Positions 42,727 through 53,031 of a stretch of DNA of 64,000 bases are shown one piece after another. The notes under the pieces are model-generated. The model was not told the origin of the DNA. It was given only the letters and a program-made list of their open reading frames with translations, and searched no databases. Made by a program: the position numbers and the translations under genes. Source of the DNA: Dryomyza anilis (Eukaryota; Arthropoda; Insecta; Diptera; Dryomyzidae); assembly GCA_951804985.1 (NCBI GenBank), contig OX638136.1:7443852-7507851 (forward strand), written 5' to 3'. Numbering within the stretch: the stretch's first letter is position 1; every line of letters starts with the position of its first letter.

Positions 42727-43200
42727 TTAATCCTCAAACTCCTCATTTACATCTTCGTCCTTGCGCTCGTTTTCAAACCAAGAGATGAACTTTTTGATGT
42801 CGATCTCATGGTTCGATTCTTGTAGACCTGCGTGTAATATCTCAGCATTCTGAGGTTTTGGAACTTGCATTTTAAATTGGAATTGCTTTTTTGGTTCGTC
42901 TTTAAAATGCCATGTTCGTTGTGCGAGATCCAGCACGATTCCGGCCTCTTCCATAAAGTCAATGCCCAAAAGTGTACGATTATTTTTGGCGTATGGTAAA
43001 TAGATGAAACGGATGCGCTTTAATCGTTTCCCTATGATGACGCTGAGAATTGTCGTTTGCACCTTATGTTTCCTTGGAATTCCATCTGCGAGGATTACTT
43101 CTGCAAATACGTCCTGAAATTCCAAGCCTCTTTCTTTCATTTGTCCTGCAACGCTGGTTCAAGCCGCTGTATCTAAATAGGCTTCACCATGTATGTAGGC
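42727..43200 (-). pseudogene. gypsy-like protease
   Basis: AYLDTAA is followed by a TGA and then TSVAGQ, so one in-frame stop interrupts the active-site region. The rest reads FQDVFAEVILADGIPRKHKV, RIRFIYLPYAKNNRTLLGID and FMEEAGIVLDLAQRTWHF, a retropepsin with a DTA catalytic loop. It ends in a Lys/Glu-rich linker before the minisatellite. Confidence 0.75.
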
Positions 43201-44208
43201 CGTTGATGCAGATATCTACTGTCGGTATGTTTCTTCCAACCAACGTCGTCTGTACTGCGTTGAAGTCTATTTGTTCTGCGCTGTTCTTTGAAGTGTTCTT
43301 TAAACAGTAAGGGCATTTTGAACGATAATACTCTTCAGCACCACACCTATAGCATCCGATACTGGACTCGTTAACATCTACTTTAACGTTTCGCTCCTTG
43401 TCTTGCTTCTTGTAACATTTTTCAGATTCGTGATTCTTCTTACCACAGTATATACAAGGTGTGCTGATATTGCTGCTACTGACAATGTTGTTGCTATTGT
43501 CCCTTGCTGTTTCCACAAGTCGCATAGGTTGGGCATTTTCCTCAAGCATTAATTCCGTCTCGCGTGCCTTTGCTAATAGTTCTTGGAAACATTGAACGTT
43601 TCCACGAGGTACGCGCTCACGTATTTTAATGTGGAGTTGTGAATATACCATATCCAGCATTATTTTCTCCGACAATCTCTCCGAAAGCTGCGCGAATAAA
43701 CGCCTTTTTCTACATATAAATTCATCAGTCGGCTCAGACTGTCTTTGTTTGTCCTGTTGAATTTCTCCAAAAATTCGCCAATCGGGTTGGGAGGGGAGGG
43801 GAGGCTTGTTAATGCATGAGAATCTGAAATATTTTCAGCATCTTTTTACACTCGAATGGTCGCGATGAAATCTTCAACTTTTGTGCAGTTTTTACCACCG
43901 TTGAAACGCGCGTTGCACGTGCTGAACGTCTTGCTGGGCATTTTGTTCCTCTGAATGCCACACAAAATGGTATTAAACTGGCATTCTGACAATGTTATCA
44001 TCCTGCTGGCTGTCGAGATGTTGCTGTTAGATGTACCAGCGTTGCTACTCATCTGACCATTGCCGTTCGATGGACATATGTTGCTGTCACTAATTAGCAC
44101 ATCATTGTTTCTGCCGTTATCGTCTTCACATACGATATTTCGCGGCTGTGCCGGGTTCTTCTTCCTCGAATTCTCTACATCGCCGGATAATGTTACCACA
44201 AGAGCCAC
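43184..44208 (-). pseudogene. gag: gypsy-like gag with zinc knuckles
   Basis: Two frames. 44208-43846 is the N-terminal part (SRMITLSECQFNTILCGIQR, CNARFNGGKNCTKVEDFIAT). After a frameshift near 43700-43850, 43675-43184 gives the capsid C-terminus (DMVYSQLHIKIRERVPRG) and two zinc fingers, CIYCGKKNHESEKC and CYRCGAEEYYRSKCPYC. The second finger has Glu/Tyr where His is expected. Confidence 0.75.
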
Positions 44209-44613
44209 AAATGTGTCTTCAAGGGAATGTCTTCACGTTGTTTTGTTGTCCACAAGAGCCAATAATGTCTTCAAGGAATACAACGTCAGCGTCTATGTAT
44301 GCAGTCCACTAGAGCTTCTAGGGTTATGCAACACAATTAACGTCGTGTCGTGCAGTCAACATTCCAACACTGCGCAGCGAACTTTCTAATCTTGCTCTGC
44401 TTTACTTTGACCTGGCACCGTGGTCACCGGTGTTCAGCGTGTCTTTTATTTAGCCTGGTTTACTGCTTTAAAAAGGTCGCCGAGAACTGCCTTCGTTTGC
44501 CTGGGACCGGTATTCGCTGGATCAGCTTTATGTCGCCTAGAACAGCTTGCGTATACGACGTCTTGAACAGTCTGCGTATTCCTGAAGTAATATCCGTGAT
44601 CTTGATTTTCCAA

Positions 44614-44872
44614 TGTAGCGAACGCGTTGCGTCACAATGAAAGATTATATTTCAAAAAAAGAAAACTATTTATTTATTTTAATTTAATTTGAGACGTGTG
44701 CTCAAAGCTCTGATTCGTACATGAATGAATTAATTAAAAATATTTTCACAATCAACATATTTTTAACTAAATAAATAATAAAAAGTAATTTGATTTAACA
44801 TTTTTAATACAAACAAGTATTTTAGTTAAAAGCATATAATTTAAATAAACGTATTTATAACTGCTCGTTACA
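44614..44872 (-). repeat. 5' LTR of the gypsy-like element
   Basis: 259 bp; a few base differences and small indels from the other LTR. On the minus strand it is followed by TTGGAAAATCAAGATCACGG, the likely PBS region. Confidence 0.9.
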
Positions 44873-44903
44873 TTCTCCCTCTCTGCTACAAAAGTCGACC
44901 CAA

Positions 44904-45883
44904 TATTCGCTTCATCATTTTCTAAATGTTTCTGTCACTACTGAGAGCAGAGTATGTGCTAGGCAAGGCTGACTTGGCCAACCAGTCAGGCGAATGGCCG
45001 CAATAATATTGGCCGCGTTGTCAGATACTACTGCAATAATCTTATTTGATATATTCCATTTATCTAAAGCGTCTATAATAATATTCCTTAAATTAATTGC
45101 CGTATGTTTATCTGTACATACACTACAATTTAATAAAAAAAGACTTTTTCTGCCAAATTTTATTAATGAAGTGAGCTTTAAAGAAATATAGCCTTCGTTA
45201 GCAATAGATGTCCAGGCATCAGTTGTTATGCATACATATTCCACATCAAGCAGTATTTGCTTCACTTCTTGAACGCTCTCTTTATATGCCTTTGGGAGCA
45301 ATGACTTACTTAAATGGCATCGACTTGGAATCTTGTACGTTGGATCTAATCGAGCAGTGTATTCCCTAAATCCAACATCAGTTACAATTGAGAAAGGCTG
45401 CTGATCCTTCACTACCATATTTAACAGACATATATTAATCCCCTTTTGTTTGTCAACACTCTTAAATCTTTTATAATTGTGCTGTTCTAAAATCGTTTGT
45501 TTTTTAGATCTCAATACTTCGGTAGAATGACAAACAGCGTCCGCGATTACATCTGAACGATTTGTATTTGCATCCGATTCTATAACAATATATTTAATAG
45601 TTAGTAGTTACAATAAGTAGTTAAACGCTAAATACCTTCGTTATTATCAATTTCTCTCGATGAACTTAAATCAATAGTTGGGTGCTTATTCAAAATATGT
45701 TTTTTAAAATTTGATGTGCCTCCGCCTAAAATAAAATATGTATTTGTTACAAAACAGTTATTGAAATATATATTATAACTATTACCTTTGTAAGATATTT
45801 AGTTTTTACATAAATCCTCATGTCGCCCATTCGTCATTTAAAACTGTGAAATGCAGCCACAACTCACTTCGCTTTCTTTTCAT
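44904..45883 (-). pseudogene. hAT transposase (BED finger type), truncated
   Basis: Starts at ATG 45883-45881 (KRKRSELWLHFTVL), a BED zinc finger whose second half (GGGTSNFKKHILNKHPTID) follows a GT...AG intron at about 45787-45728. A second intron lies at about 45640-45590. Then come DQQPFSIVTDVGFREYTARL, the catalytic Asp in CITTDAWTSIANEGYISLKL, and Asp in AVVSDNAANIIAAI with CLAHTL. The gene is cut at 44904 by the purine-tract/LTR junction, so the dimerisation end is lost. No terminal repeat or target duplication found. Confidence 0.8.
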
Positions 45884-46080
45884 TTCCATCTTTTTATAAT
45901 TAAATTTTTAGAGAATATAACTTCAAGCAATTCATTAGACGAAGAAATAAAAACATTTAAAGTAAACACCATACATCTTATTACCAGTGTTGCTTTATTT
46001 TTTCAAAATAACAATGTTGCCTTTTTGAGTTTAATCAAATTGCATATATTGTACCACAAATTTGTGGAAAATAGCCCTAA

Positions 46081-46114
46081 ATATCGAATACTTTTTCAAC
46101 AAAAGTATTCGATA
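46081..46114. other. Perfect 14-bp hairpin
   Basis: TATCGAATACTTTT-TCAAC-AAAAGTATTCGATA. A third half-site, AGTATCGAATAT, follows at about 46129. Possibly the end of a palindromic repeat; no family recognised. Confidence 0.7.
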
Positions 46115-46149
46115 CCGGTGCGCGAGAAAGTATCGAATATAAAGTAATG

Positions 46150-47307
46150 GATACCCAAAAAAATATCATCACTGCTTTGCGCACGCTGACGCCAGTTTAA
46201 AATACCAAGCGATGCCAGGTTGTCCACAACTTGGTATTTCCAACGCAGATTTAGACGCCCTCTTTTACGCTGTCCACCTTCGAGTTTCGATTAAAGCACC
46301 TTCTTGGCTGGAGTGTTTTCATCTATTCGTTCGATATGACCTAGCCAGCGAAGACGCTGGATCTTGATGCGCTTGACTATGTCAATGTCGTCGAATAAAT
46401 CATACAGCTCATAGTTCATCCTGATTCGATACTCGTTAGCAAAGCAGATAGGGCCAAAGATTGTACGGAGAATCTTTGTCTCGAACGCTCCCAGTACTCT
46501 CTCATCGATGGAGGCCAGTGTCCATGTTTCTAAACCATAAAGTAGGACGGGCATGATGAGTGACTTGTAGAGCGTTATTTTTGTACGGCGAGAGAGTGCT
46601 CTACTTCTCAATTGCCTACTGAGCCCAAAGTAGCACCTATTGGCAAGAGTTATTCTTCGTTTGATCTCCACGTCCTTCACAATGTCGAACTTGTGGGTGT
46701 CACAATCAGCTTTTTGTCCAAGACGCACGGACTCTTTTTTGCTTGTTGACACAAGGAACTTCGTGTTGTCGTCGTTCACCGTTAGACCCATTCGACGCGA
46801 CTCATTATCCAATCTGGAGAATGCTGCGCTGACTGCTCGTGTGCTCCTGACAATGATATCAATATCGTCCGCTTTGACGGAGTTCGGCAACTCGAACTAT
46901 TTTCTCCATCAATAAGTTAAAAAAGTCGCACGATAGGGAGTCACCCTGTTTCCTATTCTCACTGAGCAACGTGTGTTGCTCAGGGTCATCCTGCAAAGCC
47001 TTATAAGTTTCGCAGGTATACCGAACTCAGACATTGCGGCGTATAATCGATCCCTTATCGGAGTGTCGAAGACGGCTTTATAGTCGACTAATAGGTGGTA
47101 GGTGTCGATCGGTTTTTCTAGGGTCTTTTCCTGGATTAGGCGCAATGTGAAAATCTGGTCTATGGTGGACTTTCCAGGTCTGAAGCCGCACTGATAAGGT
47201 CCAATCAGTCTGTTGAAGATGGGCTTCACATAATACGCTCGATAGAACCTTGTATGCGATATTGAGTAGGCTGATCCCACGGTAGTTGGCGAAGATAGTG
47301 GGATTTC
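46150..47307 (-). pseudogene. LINE, RT part, copy 1 (RTE-like or related)
   Basis: Minus strand, 5'-truncated at repeat E. 47280-46909: IGPYQCGFRPGKSTIDQIFT, LLVDYKAVFDTPIRD and EFGIPAKLIRLCRMTLSNTR, the RT fingers and palm. A frameshift follows. 46890-46291: the active-site region, KADDIDIIV (Tyr of Y-x-D-D lost), then IKRRITLANRCYFGLSRQLR, MPVLLYGLETWTL and IQRLRWLGHIERIDENTPAK. The 3' end resembles the 51.6 kb copy. The clade call rests on the endonuclease seen in copy 2. Confidence 0.82.
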
Positions 47308-47999
47308 CAGTATATGGAAACTTACAAATATATTTTTAAATATGCATAGGTCACATTATCTAGATTTCGGGAATAAAATAAAACATAAAATGATATCAGT
47401 ATGGGCAAAAAAATCCATCTAGTCATCAAACATTCGTATAATAACTACAAAGTACAAAGTAAGTACAAACATTCATTAATATAATGTAACATATAATACA
47501 AAATTCCATTAATGTTTTATATTCTACAGTACAAAATAAATATAAAACTACAAACATATAACATCACTACATGTATTAAAAAAACATTTGTAACTAAATC
47601 ATCTGTCAAAAAAGATACACATATTAAAATATATGTATAAAATACATTTATTAACGTAAAATAACAAAATATACCGTCAAAATAACACAATTTTAAATCA
47701 AAAATAAAAATATAAAGAAAAATGCTACAAAATAAAAAGCAAATGCTACGAAATGTAGAAGAAACCTGTAAATACTTTAAACCACTCATTGCATTTAAAA
47801 ATATTTACTTTCATTTAATTTATATTGAATAATTAATAACTGTAATAACTATTTTTAAGTGTAACATATGAAAAGTTAGTAATAATATAAATTTCAAAAG
47901 AAAAATATATACCAATAACTATTTACATATTATTTCATTAAATAATTATTAAAAATACAACATTTTTAATTTATTTAAGAGATGGGTCCTACTTTATTG
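47308..47999. repeat. AT-rich dispersed repeat E, copy 2
   Basis: Matches 39348-40030 closely. It breaks off on both sides at other elements: the LINE at the left and the LTR-element leader at the right. Confidence 0.85.
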
Positions 48000-49165
48000 C
48001 CCCACAGCCAAAGCGACAAGCGCGATACTTTCAAGTTCGCGAACATCCACATTCGCCGAACAAAACAGTAATGTGCTCGTTGCAAATGGAACAATTTTGA
48101 GATTCTTGGTAATAATCGTTAAAGCAACCCAGGTGGAAGTTATGGTTACCCAATGTTGTTACGATGAGTTCATTTTCCTCGATTTGTTGTTGCAAATCTT
48201 GCAAATGATATTTTGAGGACTCGAAGTGTCCATTTCATCTATTCATTATTTTTCCAGTCTGATTAGAGTCCCTGCTCGGGCGCCATCTGTGACGAAGTTT
48301 CAGAGCCGGGGTATGCTCGTCGGATGTGCCCAGGATTCGTCACAGAAATAAATAAGAAGAGTTGGTTTGATTTCAGGTTTAGATAATTCAGTTTTCTTTA
48401 TTTCCCTTCAGTGGGTTTATCTATTAAAAGAAATTATATTATGTTTAATATATTAGCAATAAATAAAATATATAATTAGTTTATATATTTAAATTACGTA
48501 AAATAAATTATGCATTGTGGGATCAAATTTGAGTTACACAAATTTGTGTCCTTACAATATGTATGTAGTAATAATAGAGTAAGTTAATATACTCCATATA
48601 TGAAGTGAGAATTTCTTTTTTTTATAAGGGGGAGGAATTTTGAGTGTTAATATAATGGCAGTCGCACTTGTTTTTGTTTTTAAAACATGCGGCGTAAAAA
48701 TACAATGTCAGCAATAGTGGCAACGAACCCAATTCGCAGCAGCGTTAAGCGGCTGGATTGTAAATTAATGAGCACGCGATGAAATTGTCGGGTGGGCAAA
48801 AAAATCTATGATGACTTTAATTTAAGGTCATCATGAGTCAATGAATTTTTGTATGAGTTGTCAAAGTTAAGAATTCTGATAATAAAGAAATGCAAAAGAT
48901 GTGGGGGAAGTATCATTGAGATTTAGATTAAGTATTAGTATATACGTTTTAGTTATTTTAATTTTAAAGTCAGTTGTTATTAAATTAAGAGAAGTGAGTT
49001 CAAATTTTAACAATAAAAAGAAGTAAAATAAAACTGAAATGAAAAGGATAATATTAAAATGAAGTAAGTGTTATTATTTATTAGATGTCTTGTTTTAGAT
49101 GATGAAATAGGGACATTTAACACTAATAATGGGTACTGCAAATGTATTGAAACGCGTTCATTACA
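48000..49165 (-). mobile_element. 5' end of another tRNA-Lys-primed LTR element
   Basis: On the minus strand: a probable LTR of about 880 bp (49165-48288, starting TGTAATGAACG and ending CTTCGTCACA), two bases, the PBS TGGCGCCCGAGCAGGGAC (48285-48268), a short leader and a small zinc-finger-like frame. It is cut at 47999 by repeat E. The PBS is the same 18-mer as in the 1005-10707 element, but the LTRs do not look alike. Upstream of the LTR start is a purine-rich GGAGATTCCCCCCAGAAAAG. The right LTR limit is tentative. Confidence 0.55.
48031..48233 (-). pseudogene. Small RING-like zinc-finger frame in the LTR-element leader
   Basis: Starts at ATG 48233-48231, 35 bases after the PBS: MDTSSPQNIICKICNN, then a frame change near 48188, then EENELIVTTLGNHNFHLGCF, YYQESQNCSICNEHI, ending FGECGCSRT and TGA 48033-48031. 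Together the pieces have C-x2-C, then H-x2-C-F, then C-x2-C, in the order of a RING or LIM-like finger, though one metal ligand of a canonical RING is missing. It sits where gag should begin. The two pieces need a frameshift to be one protein, so this may be a decayed gene. Confidence 0.4.
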
Positions 49166-49319
49166 TTGTTCCTTACTTTTCTGGGGGGAATCTCCATTAT
49201 TCGCAGAGACGTGACTTTGTAATTGCGAATTGATTTTGAATTGATGTAAGCAAAACAAATACTATTTCAAAAAAAAAAAAATAAAATTATAATTGAAGCA
49301 AAGTAATTCACTTTAAAAA

Positions 49320-49321
<2 letters not shown>

Positions 49322-49390
<69 letters not shown>
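49322..49390. repeat. (TA)n microsatellite
   Basis: About 70 bases of pure TA. Confidence 0.95.
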
Positions 49391-49393
<3 letters not shown>

Positions 49394-49935
49394 TTGAAAT
49401 TTTGGCCTCAATTCACCGTAGTAGAAATCTGCTATCATAGTAGAAAAATGTGTTCGAACTTAATTTGAAATTCTGAATAGTAGACTTTCTACTGAAAATA
49501 ATGAAATATGTCAAAATAAGGTTCCACATGTAGAGATATCAGAAAAATCAATGCGATTGATATTCTTCATAGTAGAAATTGCTAAATTTTGAGTGAAAAT
49601 GTTCTAGTAAAGCTGTCAAACACTGCAGATTTTAAATTACTGTTTGTTGACAAATTTTGTAAGAGTTTATAATCTAAAAATTGCATTTTCCAGTAACTTC
49701 AAGCATATTTATATCCTCAGGTATGGTAAATGGAATAGTTACTTGAATTTAAAAGAACATGTGTTTACTTTTAGCGTTTCGAAGCTTTCAACAATCAAAA
49801 AATGGATTTTGACGCAGTATTTGCTATTGCAGGTACATTATTAAATCGCGGATAATTAATAATAAATAATTTTAAGCTTATTAGCTTAACCGTGCATTTA
49901 CAGTTCAAACAGTTAATTTATTTAATTGTTCATTG
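49391..49935. other. AT-rich spacer, no gene
   Basis: Holds four or five scattered copies of 'AGTAGAAA' / 'TTTCTACT' (49420-49580) but no supported frame; reading frames up to 66 codons here look random. Confidence 0.4.
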
Positions 49936-50438
49936 TTATGTTAAAGAGAGCAAGAACGGCCCGAGCGACAGATAAGGGATTATGAGAATCCTTTTCCTAA
50001 TAACGGAGATATTAGAGCTGATTTTGAGTGAATTCACAATCAGCTCTGATATCTCCGTTGTTAATCTAGATGCCGAAGGTTGACTTAGTTGCAAGCACTT
50101 TAATTTTGCTACTGAGTTTTGGTAACTTCGAGAAGCATACCATTGCAGTGACAGCAGCACTTTCAAATAGAAAGGAGCCTTGCAATTTTAATTTTCATAT
50201 TGCTGTTCTAAAGTCCCAATCAAATGCAAGCTGTGACAAACTAAAAAGTTTTTTGTTGTATATAAGTTTTAGATATTTAGCAACATCGCGATGTGGCTAC
50301 ATCGCTAACACGTGGTTAATTGGAAACAGTGGCTACCCGTTAGAACCCTGGCTTATGACAACTACTCCACAAAAGAGTTCGACTATTATAAACGACTATG
50401 ATAGTCATAGTGGTAATTACACTTGCAAAACTTATTGA
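49936..50438. pseudogene. Rearranged HARBI1-type transposase remnants
   Basis: Harbinger fragments lie on both strands. Minus strand 50166-50020: VLLSLQWYASRSYQNSVAKL then LSQPSASRLTTEISELI, like the 'LRFYATGSFQ...SQ.SVSR' start of HARBI1 transposases. Plus strand 50255-50370: ISFRYLATSR then NTWLIGNSGYPLEPWLMT, the middle block of the same enzyme. Between them is a perfect foldback (50003-50062). An inverted duplication or template switch best explains opposite orientations within 500 bp. Confidence 0.6.
50003..50062. other. Foldback hairpin inside the Harbinger remnant
   Basis: AACGGAGATATTAGAGCTGATT pairs with AATCAGCTCTGATATCTCCGTT except for one base (A versus G); the 15-base centre, TTGAGTGAATTCACA, is itself dyad-like. 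Confidence 0.85.
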
Positions 50439-50454
50439 AATATGTATATTTATA

Positions 50455-50765
50455 ATAATAATAATAGTTTGGCACTACAGCTCTATAAGAACTTAGGCCG
50501 AGCTCTCTCACCATTTTGAGCTGTGCGTGTTATATTTGTACTCAAAGTGGTGGGACCTACAGTTTATTGCCGAATCCGAACGGCGGGTGAGAGCTTTTCA
50601 TAGGCAATGGTTTTACTCTCGTAGGTTTGCCATTTACTGCCGAGAGGTAGCGCGGTATAGAAAAATGTTTCTATGAAAAGATGTTGTTAGCCCCAGTCCA
50701 GGCTTGAACCGGGGACCTTTCGGCTCGCAGTCCAACGCACTAACCACTGAGCTACCGCGGCTACC
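50455..50765 (-). mobile_element. SINE, full length, with perfect target duplication
   Basis: About 311 bp. Flanked by ATGTATATTTATA at 50442-50454 and 50766-50778 (13 of 13). On the minus strand: tRNA-like head with TAGCTCAGTGGTTAG (A-box) and GGTTCAAGCC (B-box), a 230-base unrelated body, and an (ATT)n tail. Pol III promoter and LINE-type integration follow from this. The best reference copy in the window. Confidence 0.93.
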
Positions 50766-50778
50766 ATGTATATTTATA

Positions 50779-51629
50779 TACATATTTTTAAATGCAGAGG
50801 TATTTCAGAATGCGTCTCACATACGAATGGAATATGCGCGTTCTTTGCTCGACTAATTGTATATACTAAAACACAGCAACATAATTTTCGTGTTGTATTT
50901 CGTGAATTATAAATGTACACCCGTCACGCCTAGCCTGAAACACTTTCAAACCAAAAGTCGCGGGAGAACTTAAATGTTTTAAGAATATGTTTCGGACATC
51001 TCTAAAAATGAAAATTTTGTGCGGTTTTTTGAAAATATTTTTTTTTCTTTTTTTTTGCTCAAACTATTAAGTTTAACCTCTAATATAACCCTTAAAAATT
51101 TCAAATAATTTGTACACCGTAATAAGTCATAATTATTGGTAACAAGTACGAAAACATAGGTTTTTTTTCAAAAATAGTCCTTTTTTGAGCATTATATCCT
51201 TATGTACCATTAAATTGTCTATACACGGATTAACGTGCATAAAAGTATTTACCAAAGAAACCAATAATCAAATTTTCTTGAAAATTTGGTTAAAAAACGT
51301 TCAACTTTTAGTAAACCATAAATAATTGAATTTTAACTAATCAAATATGAGCCACATTTTCTAAAAGTATACTACATTAGCTGCATTATAGAATACAATA
51401 AAAAAAAAGAGCTCTTGTAGTGGACTTTTCCAAAGATATTGTGACTTTACATATTTTGAAATATAAAAATTAAAAATATACACTATATTTTCCGTTTTTT
51501 ACCACAATATCTTTGGAAATATTCACAACAGTAAGTATAATGTTTATTCCAGCTTGTAATAAAGTCTACTTTTAGAAAATGTGGCGCAAATTTGCAAATT
51601 GATTAGTTAAAATTTAATTATATACTTAC
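50779..51629. repeat. Dispersed repeat F, copy 1
   Basis: 50935-51610 is an inverted copy of roughly 55195-55720. Landmarks are GAATATGTTTCGGACAT, TTTTTTGCTCAAACTATTAA and TAGAAAATG(T/C)GGC. No gene in either copy; frames of 90 codons are random. Together with copy 2 it could fold or recombine across 4.5 kb. Confidence 0.75.
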
Positions 51630-53031
51630 TTATTTACTTAAATGGCCCTTACCACCGTGGGTCGGTTTTGAACGCTGAGATAAAGCCGCGCCTGTCGCTT
51701 CTGCTTTGCGCGCGCTGAGGCCAGTTAGAAATACCAAGCGTTGCCAGGTTGTCCTCAACTTGGTCGCCCTCTTCTTCGCTGTCCACCTTCGAGTTTCGAT
51801 TCAAGCACCTTCTTGGCTAGAGTGTTTTCATCCATTCGTTCGACATGACCTAGCCAGCGAAGACGCTGGATCTTGATGCGCTTGACTATGTCAATGTCGT
51901 CGAATAAATCATACAGCTCAAAGATTTTACGGATAATCTTTCTCTCGAACGCTCCCAGTACTCTCTCATCGGCCAGCGTCCATGTTTCTGCACCATAAAG
52001 TAGGACGGGCATGATGAGTAACTTGTAGAGCGTTATTTTTGTCCGGCGAGAGAGGGCTCTACTTTGCAATTGCCTACTGAGCCCAAAGTAGCACCTGTTG
52101 GCAAGAGTTATTCTCCATTTAATCTAAAGGGTGACGTCGTTGTTGCTGTTGATGCTGGATCCCAAATAGACGAAGTCCGGGCGACAACCATGTGGCCTTG
52201 TGGATATCGAAATGTTTGAATCTAGTGCTACTAACTACCATGTTTCGTGCTGCCTCGTTCCGTTATCGAAAGTGTTGTCAAGGATGCTAAATTTTCCGAT
52301 TGTGAAACAATAGATGCCCACCTTGGCGTCAAAATCGCCTAGCACGATTTTGATATCGTTGCGGGGGCAGCGCTCGTATGCGTTGTCTAGGCGCTCTTTT
52401 GTCTCATCAACTTTCTTGTTCGTCGGAGCGTGTGCACAAATTAGGCTAATGTTGAAATATTTTGCCTTGATGCGAATTGTTGCCAGTCTTTCTTCCACGG
52501 GCGTGACAAGGTGGCGGAGTCTTTTGTCGACCACAAATCCTCATCCAAATTCATGTCTCTCCGCATGGCAGCTGTAGTAGATATCACAGAACGCTTGTTT
52601 CGAGCAGCCCTGTCCCGTCCATCGCATTTCCTGGATAGCGGTGATGTCAGCCTTATATTTTTCGAAGACATCTTCCAGCAAGATAGAGGCACCTTCCCTA
52701 TAAAGGGTCCGGACATTCCAGGTGCATATCCGTAAATCATGGTCCTTAAAACGTTTGCGTGGGTTGTCATCGTGGTAATCGGTCGTTATCCGAGGCTTCT
52801 TTTGTGTTTTCACTGGGCGCATAGGTTTTTTCAGTAGTGAGACCCAAACCCAACGAACGAACCCTCACTCTGAGGGAGATGTTCGCCACTCACTTTAGCC
52901 GACTTCTACACCGTGTGGTGTAGACCGTCGTTTCCAGGGGCTTCCACTAAAGTGGAAGCGTCGCCATTTGACAATTTGTCAAATGGTGACCAGTGAGTTG
53001 ACTTGAGTCGACACCGACAAGGATTGCTAGA
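51630..53031 (-). pseudogene. LINE copy 2: AP-endonuclease joined to RT C-terminus
   Basis: Minus strand. 52822-52235: LRICTWNVRTLYREGASILL, ADITAIQEMRWTGQG, KYFNISLICAHAPT and IVLGDFDAKVG, an AP-type endonuclease of the kind annotated as 'craniofacial development protein 2-like' in arthropods. Then 52069-51755: LSRRTKITLYKLLIMPVLLY, WTLADERVLGAFERKIIRKI and RWLGHVERMDENTLAKKVLE, the end of RT. The RT fingers and palm are missing between the two. The 3' end resembles the copy at 46.2 kb. Confidence 0.82.

Larger units (their letters stand above)
41532..44872 (-). mobile_element. Internally deleted gypsy-like LTR element
   Basis: Minus-strand element with 255-259 bp LTRs (44614-44872 and 41532-41786) reading TGTAACGAGCAG ... 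GCGTTCGCTACA. A purine tract, GCAGAGGGGGAGAA, abuts the 3' LTR on the minus strand. Inside are gag with zinc knuckles, a protease, a 21-bp minisatellite, a scrap of RNase H and the integrase C-terminus. Most of RT and the integrase core are missing. The same purine tract also follows the right LTR (44873-44903), as if a second copy had shared that LTR. No target duplication can be matched. Confidence 0.88.

Noticed and set aside
50700..50765. tRNA gene (A and B boxes, CCGCGGTAGCTCAGT)
   Set aside because: It is the head of the SINE: no CCA-proximal acceptor stem pairing, followed by the SINE body and ATT tail, and repeated at several sites.
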